Shown here: positions 1-5,713 of the stretch, piece by piece | Numbering within the stretch: position 1 is the stretch's first letter | Layout of the letters: every line of letters starts with the position of its first letter | Assembly (NCBI GenBank): GCA_024640445.1 | Contig: JAHEEZ010000218.1 | Span: 1-5,968 of the forward strand | Source of the DNA: Acidobacteriota bacterium | Lineage (GTDB): Bacteria; Acidobacteriota; Blastocatellia; Pyrinomonadales; Pyrinomonadaceae | Length of the DNA: 5,968 bases | Direction: 5' to 3' | Translations under genes and position numbers: made by a program | Notes under the pieces: model-generated | What the model saw: only the letters and a program-made list of their open reading frames with translations | What the model was told of the DNA's origin: nothing | Database searches by the model: none

Positions 1-784
1 GGAATCCGGCCCCTCCGTCCGGCTCGAGCCTCAGCGCAAAATTCAAGGGCTTTCCATCTCCGTCATAGCCGCGCGCTGCGCCGTCACCACCGACCCAGGC
101 GTTCAGCGTCGTCTGGCTCATGCCGATCGGCTTGAACAACGTGCGTGACACGACGTCCTGGAAGCTTCCCCTTCCGGCTTTCTCGATCACCTTCGCGATC
201 ACATCATATCCAAGATTGGTGTATGTGAACCGGCTTCCAGGCTCCGCGGTGAGAAAACCATGATCGCGCATCAGTTCATTCCGAACGGAACCGGCGCGAT
301 CCAGATCTTGAAACTGGTACTGAAAAAGATGCGGTATTCCGGAGGTGTGGTCCAACAACTGGGAAACAAGAACCTTGCCGGCAGATGGATCATTGATCCA
401 GGTCTTTCCAAGGTGCCTGGTGACACTGTCGGAAAGTTTGAGCTTCCCTTGCGCCTGCAGCGCAAGGGCCGTGGAGGCCGTTATCGATTTGGACACTGAC
501 GCAACGCCATAGAGAGTGTTCGGGGTCGCTCCCAGCTTCTTTTCCCGGTCTGCCCAGCCGATCGCCTCTTCCCAGATAATCTCCCGGCCCCTTATCACGG
601 CGACCGAAAAGGAAGGGATCTTTGAATCCGTGACCTGTTCAAACAGGCCTTCGCTCACCTTCGCATATTCGGAAGGCGCTTTGACCGCTGCATTCGAAGG
701 GACCGGGATCTGAGCGAAGGCCGGAAGAACGAACAGGGTCGCGGCAGCAACAATAGGAGCGACTCGTGTTAAAGGCCGGATCAT
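1..784 (-). CDS. Secreted serine hydrolase, beta-lactamase family (class C / PBP4*-like), C-terminus outside window
   Basis: The frame is open for 261 codons and runs off the left edge. An N-terminal signal peptide is visible: Arg3 and Arg7, a hydrophobic stretch at about residues 8-22, then Ala-Phe-Ala before Gln25, so export is likely. The family's active-site motif SVSK (Ser96 nucleophile, Lys99) sits in the context GVASVSKS. The second motif, Tyr-Thr-Asn (188-190), is followed by LGYDV. DHTSGI (145-150) and FKPIGM (217-222) are also typical of this family. The third (HxG/KTG) motif would lie beyond the window. Relatives include carboxypeptidases, esterases and beta-lactamases, so the substrate cannot be assigned. 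The start at 784 is preferred over ATG 805 because GGGAG at 796-800 lies 11 nt before 784, while 805 has no ribosome site. It is separated from the NTF2-like gene by 145 bp and may have its own promoter. Confidence 0.93.
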   Translation of the reverse strand, partial: MIRPLTRVAPIVAAATLFVLPAFAQIPVPSNAAVKAPSEYAKVSEGLFEQVTDSKIPSFSVAVIRGREIIWEEAIGWADREKKLGATPNTLYGVASVSKSITASTALALQAQGKLKLSDSVTRHLGKTWINDPSAGKVLVSQLLDHTSGIPHLFQYQFQDLDRAGSVRNELMRDHGFLTAEPGSRFTYTNLGYDVIAKVIEKAGRGSFQDVVSRTLFKPIGMSQTTLNAWVGGDGAARGYDGDGKPLNFALRLEPDGGAGF

Positions 785-795
785 AGTCTTAGCGG

Positions 796-800
796 CTCCC
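796..800 (-). promoter_or_regulatory. Ribosome binding site of serine hydrolase
   Basis: GGGAG on the minus strand, 11 nt before the ATG at 784. It lies downstream of the alternative in-frame ATG at 805, which has no such site, so it favours the 784 start. Confidence 0.55.
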
Positions 801-812
801 TGCATGTCGGAA

Positions 813-818
813 ATTATC
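813..818 (-). promoter_or_regulatory. Weak candidate -10 box for serine hydrolase
   Basis: GATAAT on the minus strand matches the sigma-70 -10 consensus at five of six positions. It would place a transcript start near 806, leaving a leader of about 22 nt that contains the GGGAG site. No convincing -35 hexamer lies 16-18 bp upstream, so this is only a candidate within the 145-bp gap at 785-929, where I see nothing else. Confidence 0.25.
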
Positions 819-929
819 GCAATAGATCCGCAGTCAGGGCATCCGGTATTAATGAGGGGACCGGGACGTGATCTGTTAACCGCAAAGCTTCGCGCCTGGC
901 GGCGCATTGGGCAGGCACAGGTCCTTCCG

Positions 930-1322
930 CTACAACTCTCCGTCCATTCCAAGCGCCCGCGCCATCAGTTGATGGATGAGGTTAACGGCCTTGAGAGGCC
1001 TTAGCATTACCTTGAAATCCGAGATCTTCCCTTCCTCGTTCCACTTGATGATGTCCACACCGTTGACCAGAACATGCTCTATCTCAACCTGGAACTCCAG
1101 AACCGCGTCGTGAGCGCCGCGTATCTCCCTTATGTATCGAAACGAAGGGTTGGCGAAGACTATGAATGCCGCCGCGAGATACTTCTTCGCAATCTCTTTT
1201 CCGACCTGCGGCGTGTGGACGACCGGGGAATGAAAGACGATCTCATCCGCGAGCAAGCCATCAAGCGCGGCTGCATCGCCCAGCTTTACAAGTTCGTGCC
1301 ATTTGTCTATTGGGTTGTTCAT
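930..1322 (-). CDS. NTF2-like / SnoaL-like small protein
   Basis: A 130-residue protein of the usual length for a single NTF2-like (cone-shaped alpha+beta barrel) domain. Its N-terminus, NPIDKWHELVKLGDAAAL, followed by LLADEIVFHSPVV, is the typical helix-then-strand opening. It continues with KEIAKKYLAAAF, then strands around VLEFQVEIEH, DIIKWNEEGKISDFKVMLRP and a C-terminal helix. Family members are enzymes (SnoaL cyclases, ketosteroid isomerases) or ligand-binding proteins. I cannot name a reaction. No signal peptide is seen, so it is probably cytoplasmic. It starts 42 nt after the lipoprotein stop and could be co-transcribed with it. There is no Shine-Dalgarno sequence before the ATG. Instead a short hairpin (1334-1348) ends 11 nt upstream of it. 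Confidence 0.88.
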   Translation of the reverse strand: MNNPIDKWHELVKLGDAAALDGLLADEIVFHSPVVHTPQVGKEIAKKYLAAAFIVFANPSFRYIREIRGAHDAVLEFQVEIEHVLVNGVDIIKWNEEGKISDFKVMLRPLKAVNLIHQLMARALGMDGEL

Positions 1323-1333
1323 TTTGGTAAAGG

Positions 1334-1348
1334 CGGGGCTGATCCCCG
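1334..1348 (-). other. Short GC hairpin between lipoprotein and NTF2-like gene
   Basis: Five-base arms, CGGGG and CCCCG, with a five-base loop, between the stop at 1365 and the start at 1322. There is no T-run, so it is not a typical intrinsic terminator. It may be chance, or may affect translation or stability of the downstream message. Confidence 0.3.
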
Positions 1349-1364
1349 TGTGATCAAGGCGTTC

Positions 1365-1967
1365 TTACGCACACCCTTCAATGTACCCGACCTCGGGCGG
1401 CCGCCCCGCGCGTATGTAAGTAACCTTCTCGCCATCGGTTTCAAAAACGATCGCGTATTTACCGTCCTTCGAAGTCACGGTCAGGTAATGTCCATCGACG
1501 TATTCGTGCGGCGAGACCTCGACGCCCGGACCGTACAATTCCTTGATCCGCTCTTCCGTGTCTCCTACCTTTGCTCCGGCCTCGGTCAGGTAATCGGGAG
1601 TCGAGACATCCACGCGCGCGATGGTTCCTGCGTTGACCATGAATGACGGAGCACTCTCAGGGTCGTCCGCATTCATGTCAAGATAATAGCAATCGCTCTC
1701 ATCATCGAGACGATTCTCAGTAAGATCTTCACCGAACGCCTTCGACGCGTCACCCGGTTTCATCCCTACCTTTACCGGACCCAGGCCGTCGAACCGTATC
1801 CGGTACTTGGCAGCAAGGTTGCGTTCCGGAGGAGCGGTACTCGATGGAACAACTGACGGCGATGAGGGGCGGTTTCCAGACCCCCCTACTTCGACTGCCT
1901 GTCCACAACCGGAAGACAAGAAAGTAAATGATAAAACGATAATTAGAATAGATCTGGCCATGTTCAT
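1365..1967 (-). CDS. Putative lipoprotein with two internal repeats, function unknown
   Basis: A 200-residue protein. The N-terminus (MNMARSILIIVLSFTFLSSGC) is a lipoprotein-like signal: one Arg, a hydrophobic run at 7-17, and Cys21 as the likely lipidation site. The lipobox is slightly unusual, with Ser at -3 and Leu at -4. A Ser/Pro/Thr-rich linker follows (about 26-48). The globular part has two similar half-repeats, GPVKVGMKPGDASKAFG (63-79) and GAKVGDTEERIKELYG (131-146). Both read KVG-x-(7-8)-F/Y-G and are reminiscent of beta-lactamase-inhibitor-protein-like or SmpA-like folds. The C-terminus (ETDGEKVTYIRAGRPPEVGYIEGCA) resembles a motif I recall from many unnamed bacterial secreted proteins. 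Cys93 and Cys199 could form a disulfide. The start at 1967 is chosen over an in-frame ATG at 2042 because AGAGG lies 7 nt upstream and the signal peptide begins there. Confidence 0.85.
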   Translation of the reverse strand: MNMARSILIIVLSFTFLSSGCGQAVEVGGSGNRPSSPSVVPSSTAPPERNLAAKYRIRFDGLGPVKVGMKPGDASKAFGEDLTENRLDDESDCYYLDMNADDPESAPSFMVNAGTIARVDVSTPDYLTEAGAKVGDTEERIKELYGPGVEVSPHEYVDGHYLTVTSKDGKYAIVFETDGEKVTYIRAGRPPEVGYIEGCA

Positions 1968-1974
1968 TTGTAAG

Positions 1975-1979
1975 CCTCT
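1975..1979 (-). promoter_or_regulatory. Ribosome binding site fixing the lipoprotein start
   Basis: AGAGG on the minus strand, 7 nt before the ATG at 1967. It decides against the longer in-frame start at 2042. The rest of the 114-bp gap (1968-2081) shows an AT-rich stretch after the upstream stop but no promoter or terminator I would defend. Confidence 0.6.
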
Positions 1980-2081
1980 GTATATACTGCAACTACCGGT
2001 GAAGATTCGCGCCCGCCAACATAAGTGCAGGACCTGCGGCACTGGTGAATGATCGCTGCTTATTGATCTTTGATCTATTTA

Positions 2082-2435
2082 TCACCCGGCCCGCGTTCCG
2101 TCTGGAACCGGCGCCTCGGGAACTGCTAGCACCGGGGTGATCCCGTCCTCGTATCCTATGTCGAAGAGCATTCCTTCCGAAGTCTCGCCCATCATCTTTT
2201 TCGGCTCAAGATTCACGACAAAAAGCGCCTGAACGCCCTCGATCTCACGAGGGTCGTCCCGCTCGCCTTTAATGCCCGCGAGGATCGTGCGCTCGAACGA
2301 CCCAAAATCGACCTTCAAACGCATAAGGCTCTTCGAACCCTCGATCTCCTCGACCGACGTGATCGTACCCACACGGATATCGATCTTCGCGAGGTCTTCG
2401 AATGAAATGTTAGGTTTTACTTCAACCGGCTTCAT
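2082..2435 (-). CDS. csaA: tRNA-binding domain protein (CsaA / MetG C-terminal type)
   Basis: A 117-residue stand-alone tRNA-binding OB-fold protein. The family signature is clear: ISFEDLAKIDIRVGTI (10-25; the D-x-RVG core is Asp19, Arg21, Val22, Gly23), LKVDFG (40-45), ERTILAGI (48-55), VVNLEPKKMMGETSEGM (73-89) with the conserved N-L-x-P-x-x-x-M-G-x-x-S-x-G-M pattern. Homologous domains occur at the C-terminus of methionyl-tRNA synthetase, in Arc1p/p43 and in dimeric CsaA, which is reported as a tRNA-binding and chaperone-like protein. Length matches CsaA (about 110 residues). The start at 2435 has AAGGA 10 nt upstream and overlaps the last 14 bases of the membrane-protein gene, so translation is probably coupled. 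Whether it is true CsaA or a paralogue cannot be told from sequence alone. Confidence 0.92.
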   Translation of the reverse strand: MKPVEVKPNISFEDLAKIDIRVGTITSVEEIEGSKSLMRLKVDFGSFERTILAGIKGERDDPREIEGVQALFVVNLEPKKMMGETSEGMLFDIGYEDGITPVLAVPEAPVPDGTRAG

Positions 2436-3537
2436 CTTTTTGCTTTCCTTCTTCTTGTGAGACGAGTCCATCCACGGCTTCAGCAAATAGCTCCGGCTCG
2501 TCGGGCGTGAAGCCGATCGCGGACGCCTGCCTCCTAAAGCCGTACGGCCCATTTCCAACGATCGCTTCTTTAAGAACTATCCAGTGCGACGGCTGACCTA
2601 GAAAACTAGTTGATACGAGTCCCGCGTTATTTTTTGGCTTAATTGTCGTGATACTTTCAAGTGCCGAGCGCGGAATTTCAATATCGAAACGAAGTCCCGC
2701 CCTGAAGATGAGGCGATTCCCGTCGACGATGACAGGACGCGCGATCGCCGCCCGCAGATCCGAGAGCAGCCAAAGTCCGCCATATATTGTTGCGGCAGTA
2801 ACAAGCCACGCTACATAAGTATTCCAAAGCTGTAAGAGATAGTGAACCACCGCTCCTTCGGCCGCGAAAAGGAACAACAGAATCAAAACGATCGCAGTTT
2901 GCCCCGACACCCGGTGGTAACCGAAATTCTGTTTTCCGTCTTCGTTGGAGATCTTTACCCTGGGCGGTTTCAGCAAATACCAAAACATCGCGATCTCGGT
3001 CGCAGCGAGGCCTCCAATCCTTTCGGAACCGGCCACTTCCGAGCAGATCTCCCGCATTCCGTCCAAGGGATCCGCAAGAGCGCCAGAGGGCGCGGACTTG
3101 ATCGATTTTCGGATGCGCCAGATGAGATACGCGACGAATCCAAGTTCTATCGGTACGGCTGCAAGTTCCAGGTAAGTGAGCGGCTCCTGAAAGCCTGCCG
3201 GAAGTATGTAATACGCAAGTCCGAGGCATATAGCACTGACCGGCGCCATCACCCAAACCGGCCACTTTCGGATGCGGACCACGAGAAAATAGAAAGCGGT
3301 TGGAACTGTTATCACGACGTCGAATGCAATCGCATATGACAGGACCACTCCGTGGGGATGCAAATTCAGAAGAACGGAAATGTATGCCGCGACGATGAAA
3401 ACAGCCACCGCGAATACGCAAAATGCGACGGATAGGAGATCTGAGTACTTTTCCGCGAACCCGGGGTCGGCATTCAGACGCTTTTGCCCCTCCGGTCCTT
3501 CGATCAAAACGCTCTGTTCTTTCGACTCGGTATTCAT
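2422..3537 (-). CDS. Six-helix membrane protein with soluble, possibly PH-like C-terminal domain
   Basis: A 371-residue protein that I do not recognise as a named family. A hydrophilic N-terminus (1-32) is followed by hydrophobic segments at about 34-57, 65-87, 94-113 and 120-140. A cytoplasm-like loop rich in charged residues (141-213, beginning RIRKSIKS) comes next, then two more segments at about 215-235 and 237-258. The C-terminal 110 residues are soluble: ARPVIVDGNRLIFRAGLRFDIEIPRSALESI resembles the strand pattern of bacterial PH-like domains, as does HWIVLKE (318-324). That resemblance is an inference. The ATG at 3537 lacks a clear ribosome site and lies 19 nt after the stop of the small membrane gene. 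A GTG at 3567 would overlap that stop by 11 bases and is the main alternative. A longer in-frame start at 3675 would run through the small gene and is unlikely. Confidence 0.82.
   Translation of the reverse strand: MNTESKEQSVLIEGPEGQKRLNADPGFAEKYSDLLSVAFCVFAVAVFIVAAYISVLLNLHPHGVVLSYAIAFDVVITVPTAFYFLVVRIRKWPVWVMAPVSAICLGLAYYILPAGFQEPLTYLELAAVPIELGFVAYLIWRIRKSIKSAPSGALADPLDGMREICSEVAGSERIGGLAATEIAMFWYLLKPPRVKISNEDGKQNFGYHRVSGQTAIVLILLFLFAAEGAVVHYLLQLWNTYVAWLVTAATIYGGLWLLSDLRAAIARPVIVDGNRLIFRAGLRFDIEIPRSALESITTIKPKNNAGLVSTSFLGQPSHWIVLKEAIVGNGPYGFRRQASAIGFTPDEPELFAEAVDGLVSQEEGKQKDEAG
2446..2450 (-). promoter_or_regulatory. Ribosome binding site fixing the csaA-like start
   Basis: AAGGA on the minus strand, 10 nt before the ATG at 2435, lying inside the last codons of the upstream membrane-protein gene. 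It supports the short form rather than an extension to 2558, which would overlap that gene by 137 bases and add a basic, non-homologous tail. Confidence 0.6.
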
Positions 3538-3556
3538 TGCAATAAAAACGCTTCGT

Positions 3557-3736
3557 TCAGGCCTCACCTTTGATCTTCTTGTACAAACCGGAAACAAGAA
3601 CCAACGCGCCGACGGCGAGAAGTACAAGTCCAAAACCGGATTCGGGAGACGCGAGACTTCGGGAAATAACCACACCGAGGGCGATGAGGACTATGCCGGT
3701 CAGAAGCAGACGGTCGTGGAGTTTAGGTATCATCAT
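3557..3736 (-). CDS. Small two-helix membrane protein, function unknown
   Basis: A 59-residue gene starting with a double ATG. Residues 10-25 (LLLTGIVLIALGVVIS) and about 35-51 (FGLVLLAVGALVLVSG) are two hydrophobic segments joined by a short Ser/Pro/Gly turn. The tail is basic (YKKIKGEA), so both ends probably face the cytoplasm. A strong ribosome site (TGAGGA, 3745-3750) lies just upstream, and the gene fills the gap between the amidohydrolase stop (34 nt away) and the large membrane protein. It is short enough to be skipped by length cut-offs, but its position, ribosome site and clear hydrophobic pattern make it a real gene. It could be a partner or regulatory subunit of the adjacent membrane protein. 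I do not recognise a family. Confidence 0.8.
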   Translation of the reverse strand: MMIPKLHDRLLLTGIVLIALGVVISRSLASPESGFGLVLLAVGALVLVSGLYKKIKGEA

Positions 3737-3744
3737 CTTAACTG

Positions 3745-3750
3745 TCCTCA
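3745..3750 (-). promoter_or_regulatory. Ribosome binding site of the 59-residue membrane protein
   Basis: TGAGGA on the minus strand. The GAGG core lies 9 nt before the first ATG at 3736. It is the main reason, besides composition, to accept this short gene. Confidence 0.6.
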
Positions 3751-3770
3751 GAACCGGAAATCACGGCTCC

Positions 3771-5300
3771 TTATTTTCGATACATTCCCATCAACGGCCT
3801 GCCCGGAAGAACATCTGAGATCGTCTTTCCGTCCCGGATCACGAAGGCGCCGTTCACAATCACGTATTTCACGCCCTCGGAAAACGCCAGCCCCTTTTCA
3901 AATGTCGCCTTGTCGATTATGGTGTCGGGATCGAAGATCGTGATATCGGCGTCGGCTCCGACCTGGAGCCTGCCTTTCGAGCGGGCTGCAGGCGCTATCG
4001 TCTCGAGACGCCTCGCCGGCATTATCGTCATCTTGGCGAGAGCGTCATTCAGGCTCAGGACCTTCTGCTCCCGCACATATCTTCCCAGCACGCGCGAGAA
4101 TGTGCCCGCCGAACGCGGGTGAGCGCCGGGGGCGTAAGGCATGCCGTCGGACGCTATGATCGTGAACGGGGCGCGGATGCCCTCTTCGATCCATTCGGGC
4201 TTCATCAGGTGGATGATCACCACGCCGCCTTTCTTTCGATACTCCTTGAATGTCGCTTCGGTCAGGCGTTCACCGGTGTCCTGCCACTGCAGATCGCCGT
4301 AGGTGATCCCCATACGCTTCTGCCAGCCCTCGTCGAAAATCGTCGATTCAAGGCTCGTCGATGCGGCGGTATATGGATAGAGTTCCGTCGTAATATCCAG
4401 GCCGCGTTCCTGCGCCGCTTTGACCATGGCGAGTGAGACGCCGATCTCGCCGAGCGACATCGAGTTTAAATGCACTATGTGCAGCGAGGTTCCGTTGACC
4501 GCGGCATCCGCGATCGCCTCCTGGATCGACGCGATATCTATATCCCGGACGTGAGTAAAGATGACGGTCTTCTTATGCGCCGCGAATTTGTAAAGGTCGA
4601 ACATCTCGCCGCGGGTCGCACCCGGGTAATATCCGACCGGAACTCCTATTCCGAGCGCGCCGGCGTCAAGCTCCGTCTCCAGCCCCCGGAACATTGCTTC
4701 CGTCTCTTCTTTCGAAACCGATTCATATCGCGCGCCGGCACTCTTCTGAGCGATCGGACCTAGTTTGGGGCTGTCAAACCCTTCGGTCTGGATGATCTTC
4801 CTTGCCTCCGCCGCCTCGACAGCGTACTTCTTCATCGCCAGCCAGCGCTCCTCGCCCTGTGCCGCCGACGCGCCGTAGTTGATGAAAGCTTTGCCGCGGC
4901 GGGATTCGATCCATTCGCGCACGAAAGGCATTCCGCCTTCCAGTTCCAGCGCGGTCGTCACGCCATCGTGAGCCTGGTATTCATTCGCTTTGTTCGACTG
5001 TCCGTGGGCGTGCAGGTCGATGAACCCGGGCGAGACAACCAGGCCGGAAACGTCGATCACCTGTTTGCCTGCCAAAAGCCCGGAGGAGATCTCAGCAATG
5101 TGGTCGCCGCGGATGCCTACATTTCGGACGGCATCAAGACCCGTTTCGGGATCGATCACGCGGCCGCCTTTGAGGACGATGTCGTAGGTCTCCTGGGCTT
5201 GCGCCTTAACGATGTCCGGTGCCGAGAAAAGAATCGACGCTGCAACGGCTGTCGCAAAGATAAGGAGTGAGATGGCAATTCTTGCCGGGATCGTTATCAT
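3771..5300 (-). CDS. Secreted amidohydrolase, N-acyl-D-amino-acid deacylase / D-glutamate deacylase type
   Basis: A 509-residue amidohydrolase-superfamily protein. The N-terminus (Arg7, hydrophobic 8-28, AQAQE around 33-37) is a signal peptide, so it probably acts in the periplasm. The small beta domain opens with YDIVLKGGRVIDPETG (39-54). Metal-site motifs appear in order: GFIDLHAHG (HxH = His97/His99), TTALELEGG (115-123, with Glu119 and Glu121), FTHVRD (His250), HIVHLNS (His274/His277) and ASDGMP (Asp385, the expected catalytic acid). HPRSAGTFSRVLGRYVRE and MTIMPARRL (424-432), then GADADITIFDP (448-458), are typical of the D-aminoacylase branch. The usual metal-binding Cys of classical D-aminoacylases is replaced in the ELEGG segment. 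Members hydrolyse N-acyl-D-amino acids, and the exact substrate is unknown. AGGAG at 5308-5312 lies 7 nt before the ATG. It is the first gene of the likely four-gene operon. Confidence 0.92.
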   Translation of the reverse strand: MITIPARIAISLLIFATAVAASILFSAPDIVKAQAQETYDIVLKGGRVIDPETGLDAVRNVGIRGDHIAEISSGLLAGKQVIDVSGLVVSPGFIDLHAHGQSNKANEYQAHDGVTTALELEGGMPFVREWIESRRGKAFINYGASAAQGEERWLAMKKYAVEAAEARKIIQTEGFDSPKLGPIAQKSAGARYESVSKEETEAMFRGLETELDAGALGIGVPVGYYPGATRGEMFDLYKFAAHKKTVIFTHVRDIDIASIQEAIADAAVNGTSLHIVHLNSMSLGEIGVSLAMVKAAQERGLDITTELYPYTAASTSLESTIFDEGWQKRMGITYGDLQWQDTGERLTEATFKEYRKKGGVVIIHLMKPEWIEEGIRAPFTIIASDGMPYAPGAHPRSAGTFSRVLGRYVREQKVLSLNDALAKMTIMPARRLETIAPAARSKGRLQVGADADITIFDPDTIIDKATFEKGLAFSEGVKYVIVNGAFVIRDGKTISDVLPGRPLMGMYRK

Positions 5301-5307
5301 TCGGGAT

Positions 5308-5312
5308 CTCCT
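5308..5312 (-). promoter_or_regulatory. Ribosome binding site of amidohydrolase
   Basis: AGGAG on the minus strand, 7 nt before the ATG at 5300. This is the strongest ribosome site in the window, and it fits an operon-leading gene. Confidence 0.7.
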
Positions 5313-5340
5313 GATTGGTTGGCCTTGTGCTTTCGTGGGG

Positions 5341-5369
5341 ATTATACCTTAAGAAAGGAGACAGGAGAC
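5341..5369 (-). promoter_or_regulatory. Candidate promoter of the amidohydrolase operon
   Basis: A perfect sigma-70 -10 hexamer, TATAAT, reads on the minus strand at 5346-5341. A transcript start would fall near 5334, giving a leader of about 34 nt that carries the AGGAG ribosome site. At 17 bp spacing the -35 position reads GTCTCC, a poor match, and falls inside the GGAGACA tandem repeat. The -10 is convincing. The -35 is not, so an activator or relaxed -35 may be involved. Confidence 0.5.
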
Positions 5370-5374
5370 AGGAG
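5357..5374. repeat. GGAGACA tandem repeat
   Basis: Two perfect copies of GGAGACA (5357-5363, 5364-5370) plus GGAG (5371-5374). It lies directly upstream of the TATAAT box and overlaps the place where a -35 element would be. Confidence 0.8.
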
Positions 5375-5381
5375 TCGACGC

Positions 5382-5461
5382 GTGTCAGTAGCCCGACCGT
5401 GAGGGAGGGCGAAGATGATCACCTTTGTTTTCGCCCTTGCTGACGCGCGGGCTACCGACAC
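5382..5461. repeat. Imperfect inverted repeat of about 80 bp
   Basis: The outer arms GTGTCAGTAGCCCG (5382-5395) and CGGGCTACCGACAC (5448-5461) are reverse complements with one mismatch in 14. An inner perfect pair, GGGCGAA (5407-5413) and TTCGCCC (5429-5435), stacks in register after a mismatched stretch, leaving a loop of about 15 nt. CGTGTCAGT recurs in direct orientation at 5570-5578, and GTCAGTAGC recurs inverted at 5465-5473. This looks like a dispersed, possibly non-autonomous repeat. No transposase or target-site duplication is evident. Confidence 0.7.
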
Positions 5462-5506
5462 TTTGCTACTGACGCGACCGCACGGACGGCGCGAACGTCG
5501 CCCGCC

Positions 5507-5521
5507 GATCGCATAGCGATC
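5507..5521. repeat. Short palindrome, ATA loop
   Basis: GATCGC and GCGATC arms around ATA, a perfect 6-bp stem with a 3-nt loop. It resembles the palindrome at 5577-5589 and may be a REP-like unit. Confidence 0.6.
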
Positions 5522-5532
5522 TTGTATCTTAG

Positions 5533-5552
5533 CCGTGGCCTTCAGGCCGCGG
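5533..5552. repeat. GGCCTTCAGGCC hairpin
   Basis: CCGTGGCC and GGCCGCGG arms with a TTCA loop: an 8-bp stem with one non-matching position. The minus-strand reading (GGCCTGAAGGCC then ACGGCTAAGAT) is a motif I recall as widely repeated in some bacterial genomes. Confidence 0.6.
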
Positions 5553-5576
5553 TGGAGGGCCGATAAAAACGTGTCA

Positions 5577-5589
5577 GTCGCGTAGCGAC
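5577..5589. repeat. Short palindrome, GTA loop
   Basis: GTCGC and GCGAC arms around GTA, a perfect 5-bp stem. It follows directly on a second copy of CGTGTCAGT (5570-5578) that also begins the left arm of the 80-bp inverted repeat. Confidence 0.5.
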
Positions 5590-5642
5590 GTACCGGGGAG
5601 ACGCCGGGATATCGTGATTGGCTCGCGTCTGCACCTGCCAAT

Positions 5643-5659
5643 GCAGCGCGGAGCGCTGC
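5643..5659. repeat. GC palindrome 1, GGA loop
   Basis: GCAGCGC and GCGCTGC arms around GGA, a perfect 7-bp stem. It is the first of three closely spaced hairpins of the same design. No T-run follows on either strand, so it is not a standard terminator. Confidence 0.7.
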
Positions 5660-5692
5660 TCTTAACGGCTGGGTTTGGGGCGACACCGTGTG

Positions 5693-5711
5693 CGAGCCGC
5701 GGGGCGGCTCG
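5693..5711. repeat. GC palindrome 2, GGG loop
   Basis: CGAGCCGC and GCGGCTCG arms around GGG, a perfect 8-bp stem, only 2 nt from the next hairpin. Confidence 0.7.
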
Positions 5712-5713
5712 GT

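Noticed and set aside
1074..1646. 190-codon open frame on the plus strand
   Set aside because: It lies antisense to the NTF2-like and lipoprotein genes, both of which have family or signal-peptide support. Its translation shows no domain and it has no ribosome site.
2082..2558. Longer form of the tRNA-binding protein starting at 2558
   Set aside because: The extra 41 residues are basic and unrelated to the family and would overlap the membrane gene by 137 bases. The ATG at 2435 has a good ribosome site.
2678..3421. 247-codon open frame on the minus strand in another frame of the membrane gene
   Set aside because: The translation is rich in Arg, Ser and Gly with no hydrophobic pattern, while the overlapping frame encodes clear membrane helices. 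It is a shadow frame.
3540..5300. New defence or toxin-antitoxin system in the amidohydrolase/small membrane protein pair
   Set aside because: The amidohydrolase has an ordinary secreted metabolic-enzyme layout. The small protein lacks toxin features such as a paired antitoxin, and nothing else in the window suggests a defence island.
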